In this document: positions 27,461 through 36,715 of the stretch, in pieces
Numbering within the stretch: the stretch's first letter is position 1
How the letters are laid out: every line of letters starts with the position of its first letter
Origin: Candidatus Nucleicultrix amoebiphila FS5
GTDB taxonomy: Bacteria > Pseudomonadota > Alphaproteobacteria > Caedimonadales > Nucleicultricaceae
Length of the DNA: 64,000 nt
Assembly: GCF_002117145.1 (NCBI RefSeq)
Contig: NZ_CP008743.1
Location: forward strand, 1,768,501 to 1,832,500
Reading direction: 5' to 3'
Made by a program: the position numbers and the translations under genes
Notes under the pieces: generated by a model
What the model saw: the letters and a program-made list of their open reading frames with translations, nothing else
What the model was told of the DNA's origin: nothing
The model's database searches: none

Positions 27461-27998
27461 TTTTATTGTTCTTGTTGGGTGATGACCCTTTCACTCCCCC
27501 ATCGCCTGGGATGGCTCAGGACGCTGAGGGAGGAAAGAGCATGATACCGTTTTCAAAGGGAGACTCTTCTCTCAAATCTTCTCTTCCTTCGAAGCTCTTT
27601 CCCCGGGGAAAAATTCTTTTAACACTCTAAAAATCTTCTTAAAAGGTCCTGGGCCGGCGGGCAACTAACCCTCTTCCTTTTAAAAGATCGTTTACTGTGT
27701 GGTCTTAAGATCTTAATGACCTATTACTTCTTTAACGTATCTTACTCCAGTCTCTCTTGGGGAGAGACAAGGGTAAATGTTATTCTGCAGAACAAACATA
27801 AGTCATATATATTATTAAATTACTCATATGTCAAGAAAAAAGATGTAAATATAGTATAAATTATTTTCATAAAATTATAACTACTATTGTAATACTTTGA
27901 AATAGGCTTTGAATCAGGGAATTTACCGCATGATTGAATCCTTTGCATCCTGTCCTGGGCTAGGCTATAAATTTTACGTTTATGACAGCACAGGAATT
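27461..27998. other. Gene-free region upstream of dnaE
   Basis: No coding sequence I can support. The first half is mixed-GC with short palindromic stretches (for example CCCCGGGG at 27601-27608). The last 200 bp are AT-rich and probably contain the dnaE promoter. No known RNA gene was recognised on either strand. Confidence 0.4.
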
Positions 27999-30900
27999 AT
28001 GACCAAAGCACCTTTTATTCATCTTCGGAATCACTCGGCTTATTCGCTTGCAGAAGGAGCGATTAGAGTGAAAGAGCTTGTGGATCTTGCCCTACAGCAC
28101 GGCATGCCTGCTGTGGCCATGACAGATTCTGGCAATCTCTTTGGAGCCATGGAGTTCTCTCTTGCAGCGGCTAAAGCCGGCATCCAACCCATTCTTGGGT
28201 GTCAGCTGCTCATTCAAGTGAATGAAAATCTCCACGAACACCTTCAAAAACAAGTGGATTTGCCAAAGATGGTTTTCCTGGTCCAAAATCAGGAAGGATA
28301 TAAAAATCTTCTGAAGATGGTGTCTAATTCTTTCTTGCGTCAGAATAGCTCTATTACGCAGCCTCACGTGACGTTAAGTGAACTTGAAAGCTATGGTCAT
28401 GGGCTTATTGCTTTGTGTGGAGGGCGTGAAGGCCCCTTGCATAAGCTTTTGATAGGGAAAGATATGGCAGGGGCGCAGGCTCTCTTGGAGCGCCTCAAAA
28501 CATGTTTTGGAAATCGTCTCTACCTTGAAATTCAACGTCATCATTATCGCGATGAACTCTTTCTTGAAAGCAGTCTTTTAGCGCTTGCTGATGAGTTGAA
28601 CGTGCCAATCGTTGCCACCAATGATGTTTATTTTTCTACGCCTGACTATTACGAAGCCCATGATGCGCTCTTATGTGTTGCCGAAGGGACGTATGTAAGT
28701 GAACAAAATCGTCGACGTGTAACACCAGAACATTATTTTAAGTCTGATAAGGCGATGCGGGAGTTATTTAAAGATCTGCCCGAAGCTATTGAGAATTCTA
28801 TTATTATTGCCCAACGTTGTGCGTTTATGTTGGAGCCATCAAAACCCTTATTACCTCTTTTCCCTACTGAAAAAGGGGAAGAAGTGGAACTCAGAGAGCA
28901 GGCGAAAGAGGGGCTCTTAAAGCGTCTTGAACAACAAGTGTATCAAAGCAAGATGACAACGGTTGAAAAAGAAGCTTTAGAGAAAGAATATTTTGATCGC
29001 CTTCATTACGAATTAGACGTGATTGTGCGTATGGGGTATGCGGGCTATTACCTGATTGTTGCAGATTTTATTCAGTGGGCTCGTCGTCAAGAAATACCTG
29101 TGGGACCGGGGCGCGGATCGGGCGCGGGTTCTCTTGTGGCGTGGTCTTTGACCATTACGGATATTGATCCCATACGATGGGGATTGATCTTTGAGCGTTT
29201 CTTGAATCCAGAGCGTGTTTCCATGCCTGACTTTGATATCGATTTCTGTCAGGAGCGACGTGATGAAGTGATTCATTACGTTGCTGATAAATATGGTCGC
29301 GATCGTGTGGCGCAAATTATTACTTTTGGAAAACTCCAAGCCCGCGCAGTTTTGCGTGATGCAGGACGTGTTTTAGGGATGCCCTATGGACAAGTGGATA
29401 AGATTTCCAAGATGATTCCTAATAACCCTACGAATCCTGTTACTCTTGAGCAAGCCATTGACCAAGAACCACAATTACAAGCTATGGAAAAAGAAGATCC
29501 TTCTGTGGCGAAGCTTCTCTCAATTAGTAAAAAGCTCGAAGGACTTTATCGTCATGCCTCAACCCATGCAGCAGGTGTGGTGATTGCTGACCGTCCTCTG
29601 TCGGAAGGTGTTGGCTTGTATCACGATGGTAAGAGCGCCATGGCCGCTACCCAATTTAATATGAAAGATGTAGAAACAGCAGGCCTGGTAAAGTTTGACT
29701 TTTTAGGTTTAAAAACTTTGACCATCATTCAGAAGACCGCTGATCTATTAAAGAATCGGGGGATTGAAATTGATATTTCAACCATTCCCCTTGATGACCC
29801 TAAAACATATCAAATGTTACAACGCGTAGAAACCGTTGGCGTGTTCCAGGTTGAAGGGGCAGGCATGCGTGATGTTTTAAGACGTATGCAACCAAACCGT
29901 TTTGAAGATCTTATCGCTCAAGTTGCTCTCTATCGACCAGGTCCCATGGACGATATTCCTCGTTATATTGCCTGTAAGCATGGCCATGAAAAAGTGCATT
30001 ATCTGCACAAGGATTTGGAAACCATTCTTGAAGAAACCCACGGTGTAATGGTTTATCAAGAACAAGTCATGAAGATTGCCCAAGTCTTGGGAGGCTATAG
30101 TCTCGGAGGTGCCGATCTTTTAAGACGGGCGATGGGTAAGAAAATTAAAAAAGAAATGGATGCCCAACGACAGATATTTTTGGAAGGGGCTGCTAGTAAA
30201 GCTATTGGTTCGGCTGTTGCGACGCAAATTTTCGATCAAATGGCCAAATTTGCTGGCTATGGTTTTAATAAATCGCACTCGGCGCCGTATGCCTTGATTA
30301 CGTATCAAACGGCCTATCTGAAAGCTAATTATCCCGTAGAGTTCATGGCTGCAACCATGACTTTTGAAATGAATAACGTCGATAAATTAAGTTTATTTCG
30401 CCAAGAACTATTGCGGATGGGAATTAAACTTTTGCCTCCTGATGTTAATAAGTCCTTTGCAGAGTTTGCTGTGGAGAAGGATGAAGAGGGGCAATATGCT
30501 GTGCGTTATGCATTATCAGCTATCAAAAATGTAGGCGCTGCTTCTATTCAACTAATGGTTGAAGAACGTAATGAACGGGGTCTTTATAAGGATGTTTTTG
30601 ATTTTGCAAAACGTTTAGATACAAAAACGGTGAACCGTCGTCAGCTGGAAAATCTTATCTCTGCAGGTGCTTTTGATGCATTACATACTCAAAGAAGTCA
30701 ATTGATGAGAGCTGTTGATCAGATTCTAGGATATGTGGGAGAACAGCGCCAAGCCCGTGAAGCTAGTCAAACAAGTCTTTTTGGGAGTGCGAGCGAAGGT
30801 GCTCTTTCTACGAGTCATCGCTTGCCCGACGTAGATCCTTGGTCACCGATGGAAAAGGCTCAAAAGGAATTTGACGCTGTTGGCTTTTATTTTTCATCTC

Positions 30901-31502
30901 ATCCTCTTGAATCTTATGGTGCAGAGCTAGAGAGTCTATCATTAACATCTTCGAGTGAATTATTGGAAAAGTTAGCTCTTCATCATCAGACACTTAATTT
31001 AGCAGGCGTGGTCATCGCTAAGAATGAGCGTCTCTCTAAGAATGGCCAGCGTTATGCCTTTGTGCAGTTTTCCGATCGTCATGGGATTTTTGAAGTCACA
31101 TTTTTTTCAGAGCATTATGCCAAATATCGAGAACAGCTGGAGCCAGGAAATTGCTTTTTCTTGAAGATTTTAGGTCGTCTTGAGGATGATAACTTACGAT
31201 TAACCGTACAAGATGTGATGCCTCTTGTTGAAGCTTTAGAAGCGCCACACTTACACAGCAAAGTAGCGCGAGCGTCTTGTAATTATAAAATTGTGATCAA
31301 TAATCAAGATGATGCAGAAGTTTTCTCTCGTATTCGTACGATCCTTTTGGGAGGAGGAGAGGGAAAGAACAAAGTGCAATTAATCATTGGTTCTGGACAA
31401 ATGGCGATGAAAATAACATTGCCTGAGACATATAATCTGAATGACATTGTCAGGGCACGCATATTGAATGTTCCGGGAATTCAAGAGATGGTTGTTCTAT
31501 GA
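27999..31502 (+). CDS. dnaE: DNA polymerase III alpha subunit
   Basis: Replicative polymerase of about 1167 aa. I chose ATG 27999 (AGGA 3 bp upstream) because the family begins PFIHLRNHSAYSLAEGAI within a few residues; an in-frame codon at 27909 would add 30 unconserved residues. Order: PHP domain (about 5-280), polymerase core with the catalytic aspartates in PDFDIDF near 410-416, the GPGRGSGAGS loop, the helix-hairpin-helix region, and a C-terminal OB fold (NLAGVVIAKNERLSKNGQ). The stop overlaps the amidase start by 4 bp. Confidence 0.96.
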   Translation: MTKAPFIHLRNHSAYSLAEGAIRVKELVDLALQHGMPAVAMTDSGNLFGAMEFSLAAAKAGIQPILGCQLLIQVNENLHEHLQKQVDLPKMVFLVQNQEGYKNLLKMVSNSFLRQNSSITQPHVTLSELESYGHGLIALCGGREGPLHKLLIGKDMAGAQALLERLKTCFGNRLYLEIQRHHYRDELFLESSLLALADELNVPIVATNDVYFSTPDYYEAHDALLCVAEGTYVSEQNRRRVTPEHYFKSDKAMRELFKDLPEAIENSIIIAQRCAFMLEPSKPLLPLFPTEKGEEVELREQAKEGLLKRLEQQVYQSKMTTVEKEALEKEYFDRLHYELDVIVRMGYAGYYLIVADFIQWARRQEIPVGPGRGSGAGSLVAWSLTITDIDPIRWGLIFERFLNPERVSMPDFDIDFCQERRDEVIHYVADKYGRDRVAQIITFGKLQARAVLRDAGRVLGMPYGQVDKISKMIPNNPTNPVTLEQAIDQEPQLQAMEKEDPSVAKLLSISKKLEGLYRHASTHAAGVVIADRPLSEGVGLYHDGKSAMAATQFNMKDVETAGLVKFDFLGLKTLTIIQKTADLLKNRGIEIDISTIPLDDPKTYQMLQRVETVGVFQVEGAGMRDVLRRMQPNRFEDLIAQVALYRPGPMDDIPRYIACKHGHEKVHYLHKDLETILEETHGVMVYQEQVMKIAQVLGGYSLGGADLLRRAMGKKIKKEMDAQRQIFLEGAASKAIGSAVATQIFDQMAKFAGYGFNKSHSAPYALITYQTAYLKANYPVEFMAATMTFEMNNVDKLSLFRQELLRMGIKLLPPDVNKSFAEFAVEKDEEGQYAVRYALSAIKNVGAASIQLMVEERNERGLYKDVFDFAKRLDTKTVNRRQLENLISAGAFDALHTQRSQLMRAVDQILGYVGEQRQAREASQTSLFGSASEGALSTSHRLPDVDPWSPMEKAQKEFDAVGFYFSSHPLESYGAELESLSLTSSSELLEKLALHHQTLNLAGVVIAKNERLSKNGQRYAFVQFSDRHGIFEVTFFSEHYAKYREQLEPGNCFFLKILGRLEDDNLRLTVQDVMPLVEALEAPHLHSKVARASCNYKIVINNQDDAEVFSRIRTILLGGGEGKNKVQLIIGSGQMAMKITLPETYNLNDIVRARILNVPGIQEMVVL

Positions 31503-32215
31503 AGATTCAATCAATTCCGTCTCCTAACTTTAACGAGCGTCCTAAAGATGGAGAGATTGATTTTCTCATTATCCATTACACAGCTTGTGACTTGGACCTC
31601 TCTCTACAAATTTTAACTGATGCAACTTCTGCCCATCCGGTCAGTGCTCATTATTTAATTGATGAAGAAGGAAGTGTGTATGGGTTGGTGCCAGAAGAGA
31701 AGCGTGCTTGGCATGCTGCGACGGATTCGAGTTACTGGCGAGGACATCAGAACATTAACAATCGTTCCATAGGGGTTGAGTTGGTTAATCCTGGTCATGG
31801 ACCGGATTATCGGGATTTTTCTGAGCCGCAGATGGAGAGTTTGTTAAAACTTTCTCAAGAAATTATCAATCGACATCCTATTCAACCTTCTCTTGTTTTG
31901 GGTCATTCTGATGTGGATCCCATAAGAAAATCTGATCCTGGTGAGCGTTTTAATTGGCATTATCTTGCAGAAAATGGCATTGGAATACCCCCCGTGAAGG
32001 ATGTCAATTTTCATGATAGTCAGTCGGTCTCGATTTTAGATCTTCAAAAAGCTCTCCATGAATTTGGTTATAAAATCCCTCAGGATAATAAAGAAGATTT
32101 AGCGACGAGAAGAGCGGTACAAGCCTTTCAAATGCATTATTGCCCCTTCCTTTTTAATGGGGGAGGTGATAGCCAAACTTTGGCATGCTTGAATTTACTA
32201 AAACAGTCTATTTAA
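31499..32215 (+). CDS. N-acetylmuramoyl-L-alanine amidase, AmiD type
   Basis: 238 aa. The Amidase_2 domain (about 5-160) contains the zinc ligands in LIIHYTA near 25 and LGHSDVDPIRKSDPG at about 137-151, plus the AWHA and SIGVELVNPG stretches. A peptidoglycan-binding domain follows at about 178-235 (DLQKALHEFGYKI...). No signal peptide is evident, so it may work on recycled muropeptides in the cytoplasm, like AmpD, or be exported another way. It overlaps dnaE by 4 bp. Confidence 0.92.
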   Translation: MKIQSIPSPNFNERPKDGEIDFLIIHYTACDLDLSLQILTDATSAHPVSAHYLIDEEGSVYGLVPEEKRAWHAATDSSYWRGHQNINNRSIGVELVNPGHGPDYRDFSEPQMESLLKLSQEIINRHPIQPSLVLGHSDVDPIRKSDPGERFNWHYLAENGIGIPPVKDVNFHDSQSVSILDLQKALHEFGYKIPQDNKEDLATRRAVQAFQMHYCPFLFNGGGDSQTLACLNLLKQSI

Positions 32216-32253
32216 TTTTTTAATTGACCAATTGGGAAAAAAGACATATCTAT

Positions 32254-32280
32254 AAAATGTCTATTTTAGATAGACATTTT
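32254..32280. promoter_or_regulatory. Perfect inverted repeat ahead of a small ORF
   Basis: Arms AAAATGTCTA / TAGACATTTT around TTTTAGA. It lies 39 bp after the amidase stop and 25 bp before the small ORF. It could be an operator or a weak AT-rich terminator. A related half-site (AGACATATCTATA) is just upstream. Confidence 0.45.
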
Positions 32281-32304
32281 CATAAAACAGAGGAGGATTT
32301 TGTC

Positions 32305-32367
32305 ATGAAGCAAATAACTTTCGAAGTTGTTTCGACAACCCATATGTATGCAATTATTAAGCGCTAA
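32305..32367 (+). CDS. Possible 20-codon peptide with strong ribosome-binding site
   Basis: ATG 32305 is preceded by GAGGAGG with about 8 bp spacing, the strongest ribosome site in this area. The peptide reads MKQITFEVVSTTHMYAIIKR and ends at TAA. A rho-independent terminator begins 27 bp later. The trio of inverted repeat, small ORF and terminator forms a compact unit. It could be a regulatory leader peptide for the LysR gene or a stand-alone micro-protein. I recognise no family. Confidence 0.5.
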   Translation: MKQITFEVVSTTHMYAIIKR

Positions 32368-32393
32368 TTATCAAGAGCGTTGACTCAACCATC

Positions 32394-32430
32394 TGAGAGG
32401 TTGTTTTTAGGAGCAACCTCTCAATTTTTT
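32394..32430 (+). terminator. Rho-independent terminator after the small ORF
   Basis: Arms TGAGAGGTTG / CAACCTCTCA around 10 bp, then a run of six T. It is 82 bp before the LysR gene, so it could also act as an attenuator. Confidence 0.85.
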
Positions 32431-32517
32431 GATGAAAATTGCAGTTTTTTGCATCTTAAATTATTTTTAATCTTTTTCTAATATTGTGAATATGAAGTTA
32501 ACAGTAAGATAGTGAAC

Positions 32518-33405
32518 ATGGATCTCGATAAACTTAGAGTCTTTTATTTAGTTGTGGCTGAGGGAAGCATGTATCGTGCTGCCAAAAAGTTGAACTTAGC
32601 CCCGTCAGCCTTAAGCCGAACTATTAGCGTTCTTGAAGAAAGTGTCCAAACAAAGCTTTTCATTCGTGAAAAAGCAAAAAGCCTAGTGCTTAGTGATGCA
32701 GGGAAAATCTTGTTTGAACATACGAAGGAAATCCTAAGAATTGCGGCGACTGCAGAAGAAACTGTGAAAGATGTCGATAAGACCCCAAAAGGGAATCTCA
32801 AGGTGATCTCTACGGCAGGTATTATCAGTAATTGGATTATTCATTTTGTGCCGGGATTTTTAAGGAAATATCCGGATATGCGTTTAACTCTTTATGGATC
32901 ATCCAGTGAGAGTCTTACAAATTCAAATGCCGATGCGGCGATCAATCCCTTTGAAGAGAGTAACGAAGATCTTGTGCAAATCTATTTGCGATCGGTAAAG
33001 TATAAAATTTTCGCGAGCAAAGAATATTTGCGAGAGTTTGGCGAACCTAAGACGCCCCAAGATCTCGATAATCATCGTTTAATTGTTTATTCTCTAGACT
33101 CCCCCAAAAATTTGCAGACAGCTGATTGGTTGTTAAGTTTTGGAGCGAATCCTGAAAAGCCACGAACACCCTATTTGCAGGTCAATACAACTGATGGGGT
33201 GATTAAAGCTGTTAATTATGGGCTGGGGATTGGCGCGATTATTGATGAGTTGATCGATATTCAATATCCCAATGTCGTTCAAATTCTCCCTGACATTGGA
33301 ACGCGTGAAGAAAAGTATTATTATACTTTCCGTCGACATTTACAGTATTCTAAACGCGTAACAGCCTTTTGTGACTACATCTTGGATGAAATTAAGAAGA
33401 GATAA
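32518..33405 (+). CDS. LysR-family transcriptional regulator
   Basis: 295 aa from ATG 32518; GTG 32512 is also possible. The N-terminal helix-turn-helix (about 15-60) reads GSMYRAAKKLNLAPSALSRT, followed by VLEESVQTKLFIR, the LysR signature. A periplasmic-binding-like effector domain follows. The target is unknown, and no divergent partner gene is present. A terminator-bounded small ORF lies upstream. Confidence 0.92.
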   Translation: MDLDKLRVFYLVVAEGSMYRAAKKLNLAPSALSRTISVLEESVQTKLFIREKAKSLVLSDAGKILFEHTKEILRIAATAEETVKDVDKTPKGNLKVISTAGIISNWIIHFVPGFLRKYPDMRLTLYGSSSESLTNSNADAAINPFEESNEDLVQIYLRSVKYKIFASKEYLREFGEPKTPQDLDNHRLIVYSLDSPKNLQTADWLLSFGANPEKPRTPYLQVNTTDGVIKAVNYGLGIGAIIDELIDIQYPNVVQILPDIGTREEKYYYTFRRHLQYSKRVTAFCDYILDEIKKR

Positions 33406-33425
33406 AAACAACGTTCATTCTTATC

Positions 33426-34187
33426 TTATCCTTTTTTTTGATTAACAATTGCGTGTTGCAGAATCGATGTCGTTGGATAGATATGGGCTAATTCCTGCTT
33501 TTTCAAATCTCGCATTTCCTGAAGGAAATCTAAATGAATAACGTCGCGGGAAGCTACGAATTGTTCAAGAGCAAGGATTAGTTTTCTTTGACATGTGGCA
33601 CTTAAGAGAGAGCGAAAAGGTTCTCCGTTGAAAGTTGTACTAATGAGTCTCGCAATAACCTTTTGATTACCTTGCTTTTCAGTGGCCTCTATCAATCCTT
33701 TGAAAATATGAAATAATGGGAGCTCAGTAATTTCTCCTTTTTGCATTTCAGTGGAGATTACCGAAAACGTGACTTTACGCTTTTTCTCTTCAAGGGTCTC
33801 ATTGCCTGATAACTCTTCGATAATGATTCTTAAAGCAAGACGAAACTGGCTCTCTGCCTTTCTATAATCACTTTGCTGACCTGAAGCTTGACCAGCGAGC
33901 ACGAGCTCTTGACCAGCTTTGATTAATCCAGGGTACATCCCAGCAGCAGTTTGCACAGTATCCAGTGCCTCAATGGTTCTTTGACTTAATTCTCGATGCA
34001 TGCAACCATGATTCAGTGGAGGGGATGGTGGTGTTTCGTTGCCATCATGAAGCGTGAACTTAGATAAATCTATATCAGTTAAAGCGCTTCTTAATTCTTC
34101 TAGCTCATCATGACTACTTTCACTGAGAGAGGCGTGAAGAGAGGGCGACATTACGATCAAGAAAGGAATTAATATGTATCGCTTCAT
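33426..34187 (-). CDS. Exported protein of unknown function
   Basis: 253 aa from 34187, chosen because it starts a clean signal peptide (MKRYILIPFLIVMSPSLHA, cut after A19). A codon nine residues earlier is possible. The mature part is Glu/Leu-rich and helical. It contains AGQASGQQSDYRKAESQFRL, which resembles a TPR-like helix pair, then LIEATEKQGNQKVIARLI. No known domain is recognised. It is convergent with the LysR gene. Confidence 0.65.
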   Translation of the reverse strand: MKRYILIPFLIVMSPSLHASLSESSHDELEELRSALTDIDLSKFTLHDGNETPPSPPLNHGCMHRELSQRTIEALDTVQTAAGMYPGLIKAGQELVLAGQASGQQSDYRKAESQFRLALRIIIEELSGNETLEEKKRKVTFSVISTEMQKGEITELPLFHIFKGLIEATEKQGNQKVIARLISTTFNGEPFRSLLSATCQRKLILALEQFVASRDVIHLDFLQEMRDLKKQELAHIYPTTSILQHAIVNQKKG

Positions 34188-34409
34188 TGGTATGGTCTTC
34201 TTGTAATTTTTCACTCTATACTATGAGCTATTCGAAATTCTCTTAAAAATCAATACTCATTGATCACTGGCGAAATCTGAAAAAAGACGTTCTTTAAAAG
34301 AGTCAATAAAATAAGATTTCATTGCAATGGTGGTTAAAATTAAATAATAGGTCGAAGAAGAAGGTCCGGTCAGGAAATCCAAACGAAATATTAAAATGAG
34401 GAAAATGAC

Positions 34410-34988
34410 ATGCGCATTGCTGTTTCTGGCACCCATTTTATGGGCAAAAGCACACTTATTGAAGATTTTATTAACAAGCACCCTCATTATAAGTGTGAAA
34501 GTGAGCCATACTATAAATTACAAGATGAGACAGTAATGGAGCTGTCATTAGAACCTAGTCTTGAGAGCTTCCTTGAGCAACTCGATTATAGCATTACCCA
34601 ACTTAATGAATATGCAAACGAACAAAATATCATTTTTGACAGATGTCCAGTTGATTTTCTCGCGTATGCTATGTGTGTACTAGAGCAGGATTGTCTTGAT
34701 ATTAATGAGAGTGAAGTTTCTGAAAAATTTGATGACGTAAAAGAAGCCTTAAATAATTTAGATTTGATTATATTTTTGCCCATCACAAACGAAAATCCTA
34801 TTGAATATACCGAAGAGGATGCAGATTATCGTAGGGCAGTTGATACATGTTTTAAAAAAATATATCGCGATGATCTCTATGATATCTTCCCAAACTATCG
34901 TCATCCTCAAATAATAGAAATTTCTGGTAATCGTATTGTACGTTTAAAAAAATTGGCAAATTCTCTTTTAAATGAAGGGCGCGATTAG
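34410..34988 (+). CDS. P-loop NTPase, AAA_28-like
   Basis: 192 aa. Walker A is GTHFMGKST (7-15). The region EQNIIFDRCPVDFLAYA resembles the lid/DRx motif of nucleotide-kinase-like ATPases, and LDLIIFLPI a Walker-B-like strand. The compact length fits AAA_28 or nucleoside-kinase-type NTPases. No substrate can be assigned. GAGG lies a few bases before the ATG, and no partner gene is adjacent. Confidence 0.7.
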   Translation: MRIAVSGTHFMGKSTLIEDFINKHPHYKCESEPYYKLQDETVMELSLEPSLESFLEQLDYSITQLNEYANEQNIIFDRCPVDFLAYAMCVLEQDCLDINESEVSEKFDDVKEALNNLDLIIFLPITNENPIEYTEEDADYRRAVDTCFKKIYRDDLYDIFPNYRHPQIIEISGNRIVRLKKLANSLLNEGRD

Positions 34989-35142
34989 GTTAAAAATGCG
35001 CTTATTCGATTGCAATGATGGATTGAATTTGCCTTGAATTGATTTGATTTTTTCTTAATTGAGATAATTCACATAAATCAATCTCTTATGAAAATGCGCT
35101 TAGGTTGTTAATCTTCCAGCAAGGATTGTTAACAAAAATTTG

Positions 35143-35176
35143 TTTGACCCCTTTATATGCAAGGGGTATGGTCAAA
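35143..35176 (+). promoter_or_regulatory. Promoter overlapped by an inverted repeat, upstream of ihfA
   Basis: TTGACC (35144-35149) and TATGGT (35167-35172) are 17 bp apart. The same stretch is dyadic: TTTGACC ... GGTCAAA outside and CCCCTT ... AAGGGG inside. It lies about 50 bp before the ihfA ATG, so a repressor (possibly IHF-linked) or a hairpin in the leader could act here. Inference only. Confidence 0.5.
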
Positions 35177-35226
35177 TATACAAATAAATAGAATAATAAA
35201 AATAATAAATCTAGGGAGGTGATAAG

Positions 35227-35526
35227 ATGGCTCACACGACCATCACACGGAGTGATTTGACTGAAGCAATTGCAAATCAGACAGGTCTTCAAAAAAACGA
35301 AGCAAGTATTATTTTACAATCAATTTTAGAAGAAATGACAAGAGGACTCGTAAAAGAGGGAGTACTCAAGCTGTCATCATTTGGTAGTTTTGCCGTCCGT
35401 CAGAAGAATAGTCGTGTCGGTCGCAATCCTAAGACAGGCGAAGAAGTAGTCATTACACCACGTCGAACAATTTCGTTTCGAGCATCACACATCTTAAAGA
35501 AAAAAGTAGAAAAGATTCCTGCTTAA
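35227..35526 (+). CDS. ihfA: Integration host factor subunit alpha
   Basis: 99 aa DNA-bending protein of the HU/IHF family. MAHTTITRSDLTEAI, the arm GRNPKTGEEVVITPRRTISF and the ending SHILKKKVEKI match IhfA better than HU. It works as a heterodimer with IhfB in nucleoid structure, transcription and recombination. AGGGAGG precedes the ATG by 7 bp. A shared terminator separates it from convergent rpsI. Confidence 0.9.
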   Translation: MAHTTITRSDLTEAIANQTGLQKNEASIILQSILEEMTRGLVKEGVLKLSSFGSFAVRQKNSRVGRNPKTGEEVVITPRRTISFRASHILKKKVEKIPA

Positions 35527-35554
35527 GGGATTTTAAAAGCGTCCTTAAAATAAA

Positions 35555-35584
35555 AAAAGAGCAAGTATAAATACTTGCTCTTTT
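35555..35584. terminator. Bidirectional terminator between ihfA and rpsI
   Basis: Perfect 14-bp arms AAAAGAGCAAGTAT / ATACTTGCTCTTTT, with A-runs on one side and T-runs on the other. It serves ihfA on the plus strand and rplM-rpsI on the minus strand. Confidence 0.9.
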
Positions 35585-35610
35585 GCTTTTTGGAAAACTC
35601 CAAATATCTT

Positions 35611-36051
35611 TTAACGTTTAGAGAATTGGAAGCGACGGCGTGCTTTACGATGACCGTATTTCTTACGTTCAACAACACGGCTATCGCGGGTCAAAAGACC
35701 ATGAACCTTTAAAACAGCACGTAAGGTAGGGTCAAAAAACGTAAGAGCCTTACTAATAGCATGCTTTACGGCACCTGCTTGGCCAGAAAGACCACCACCA
35801 ACAGCTGTGCACATCACGTCAAAGCGATTCTCTTGGCTCGCAACCTTAAAAGGTTCATTGATGATCATTTGCAAAACGGGGCGACCAAAATATTTGCTCC
35901 AATCACGTCCATTAACAACAATTTTACCACTGCCGGGCTTAATCCATACACGGGCAATCGCATTTTTGCGTTTACCTGTTGCATAGGCGCGACCTAATGC
36001 ATCTAATTTTGGCTTTGGTTGCTCAGTTGTCGTTGTCATCGGCTCAGCCAT
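35611..36051 (-). CDS. rpsI: 30S ribosomal protein S9
   Basis: 146 aa. [39 protein letters not shown] and the C-terminal [16 protein letters not shown] are S9 hallmarks; the terminal basic tail reaches the P-site tRNA. An N-terminal extension of about 17 residues is common in Alphaproteobacteria. The start abuts the rplM stop. Confidence 0.97.
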   Translation of the reverse strand: MAEPMTTTTEQPKPKLDALGRAYATGKRKNAIARVWIKPGSGKIVVNGRDWSKYFGRPVLQMIINEPFKVASQENRFDVMCTAVGGGLSGQAGAVKHAISKALTFFDPTLRAVLKVHGLLTRDSRVVERKKYGHRKARRRFQFSKR

Positions 36052-36518
36052 TAGAGCTTGCTCCTCTTGTTCTTTTCGTTCATTGCGGCTACATCCAACT
36101 GTACTGGATTTTGTGCAGTATGTGGATGATTGGGACCAGCATAAATTTTTAAGTGGGTCATTTGCTGACGTCCGAGTGGGCCTCTTGGCACCATTCTTTC
36201 AACAGCTTTCATCAATACACGTTCTGGAAAACGTCCTGCCAGAATTTTTGCAGGAGTAGTTTCCTTAATACCACCAGGGTGGCCTGTATGACGATAATAA
36301 ACCTTATCAGTCATTTTTTTACCAGTAATACGTACTTTCTCTGCATTGATGACAACGATGTGATCACCGCAATCAACATGAGGTGTATATTCTGGTTTAT
36401 GTTTTCCGCGCAGACGGTTCGCAACAATGCTGGCGAGTCGTCCGAGGACGATGCCTTCTGCATCAATAACGAGCCAATTTTTTTTAACTTCTGCAGTTTT
36501 TAAAGAAAAAGTCTTCAT
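36051..36518 (-). CDS. rplM: 50S ribosomal protein L13
   Basis: 155 aa. [40 protein letters not shown] and [17 protein letters not shown] are typical of L13, an early assembly protein of the large subunit. It is first in the rplM-rpsI operon, and the stop and next start share bases at 36051. Confidence 0.97.
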   Translation of the reverse strand: MKTFSLKTAEVKKNWLVIDAEGIVLGRLASIVANRLRGKHKPEYTPHVDCGDHIVVINAEKVRITGKKMTDKVYYRHTGHPGGIKETTPAKILAGRFPERVLMKAVERMVPRGPLGRQQMTHLKIYAGPNHPHTAQNPVQLDVAAMNEKNKRSKL

Positions 36519-36715
36519 GGGCCTAATTCAATGTAATTGCCTAAAAATATATGTGCTCTGATACAGTAGGTTCGGGGGGGACGTCAATGACAAAAATGCA
36601 TAATTTAAAAAATATAGACCAATAGGGCCTATAATGTTAAAAAAAACCTCTAGTTTAAGCAAACGTTAACGTAGTCTTCCTAGAATTTTTAAGAATTTGA
36701 GAGGTACCAAAGGAA

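Noticed and set aside
27192..27494. Open frames on both strands across the repeat region (71 and 100 codons)
   Set aside because: They only translate the palindromic repeat units; there is no ribosome site and the composition is explained by the repeat.
27461..27700. Mixed-GC region tested as RNase P RNA, tmRNA or signal-recognition RNA on both strands
   Set aside because: None of the conserved core sequences of these RNAs was found.
34257..34487. Minus-strand frame ending LDFLTGPSSSTYYLILTTIA...
   Set aside because: It could be the decayed end of a membrane protein gene, but its start lies antisense to the P-loop NTPase gene and it has no ribosome site. Too weak to call.
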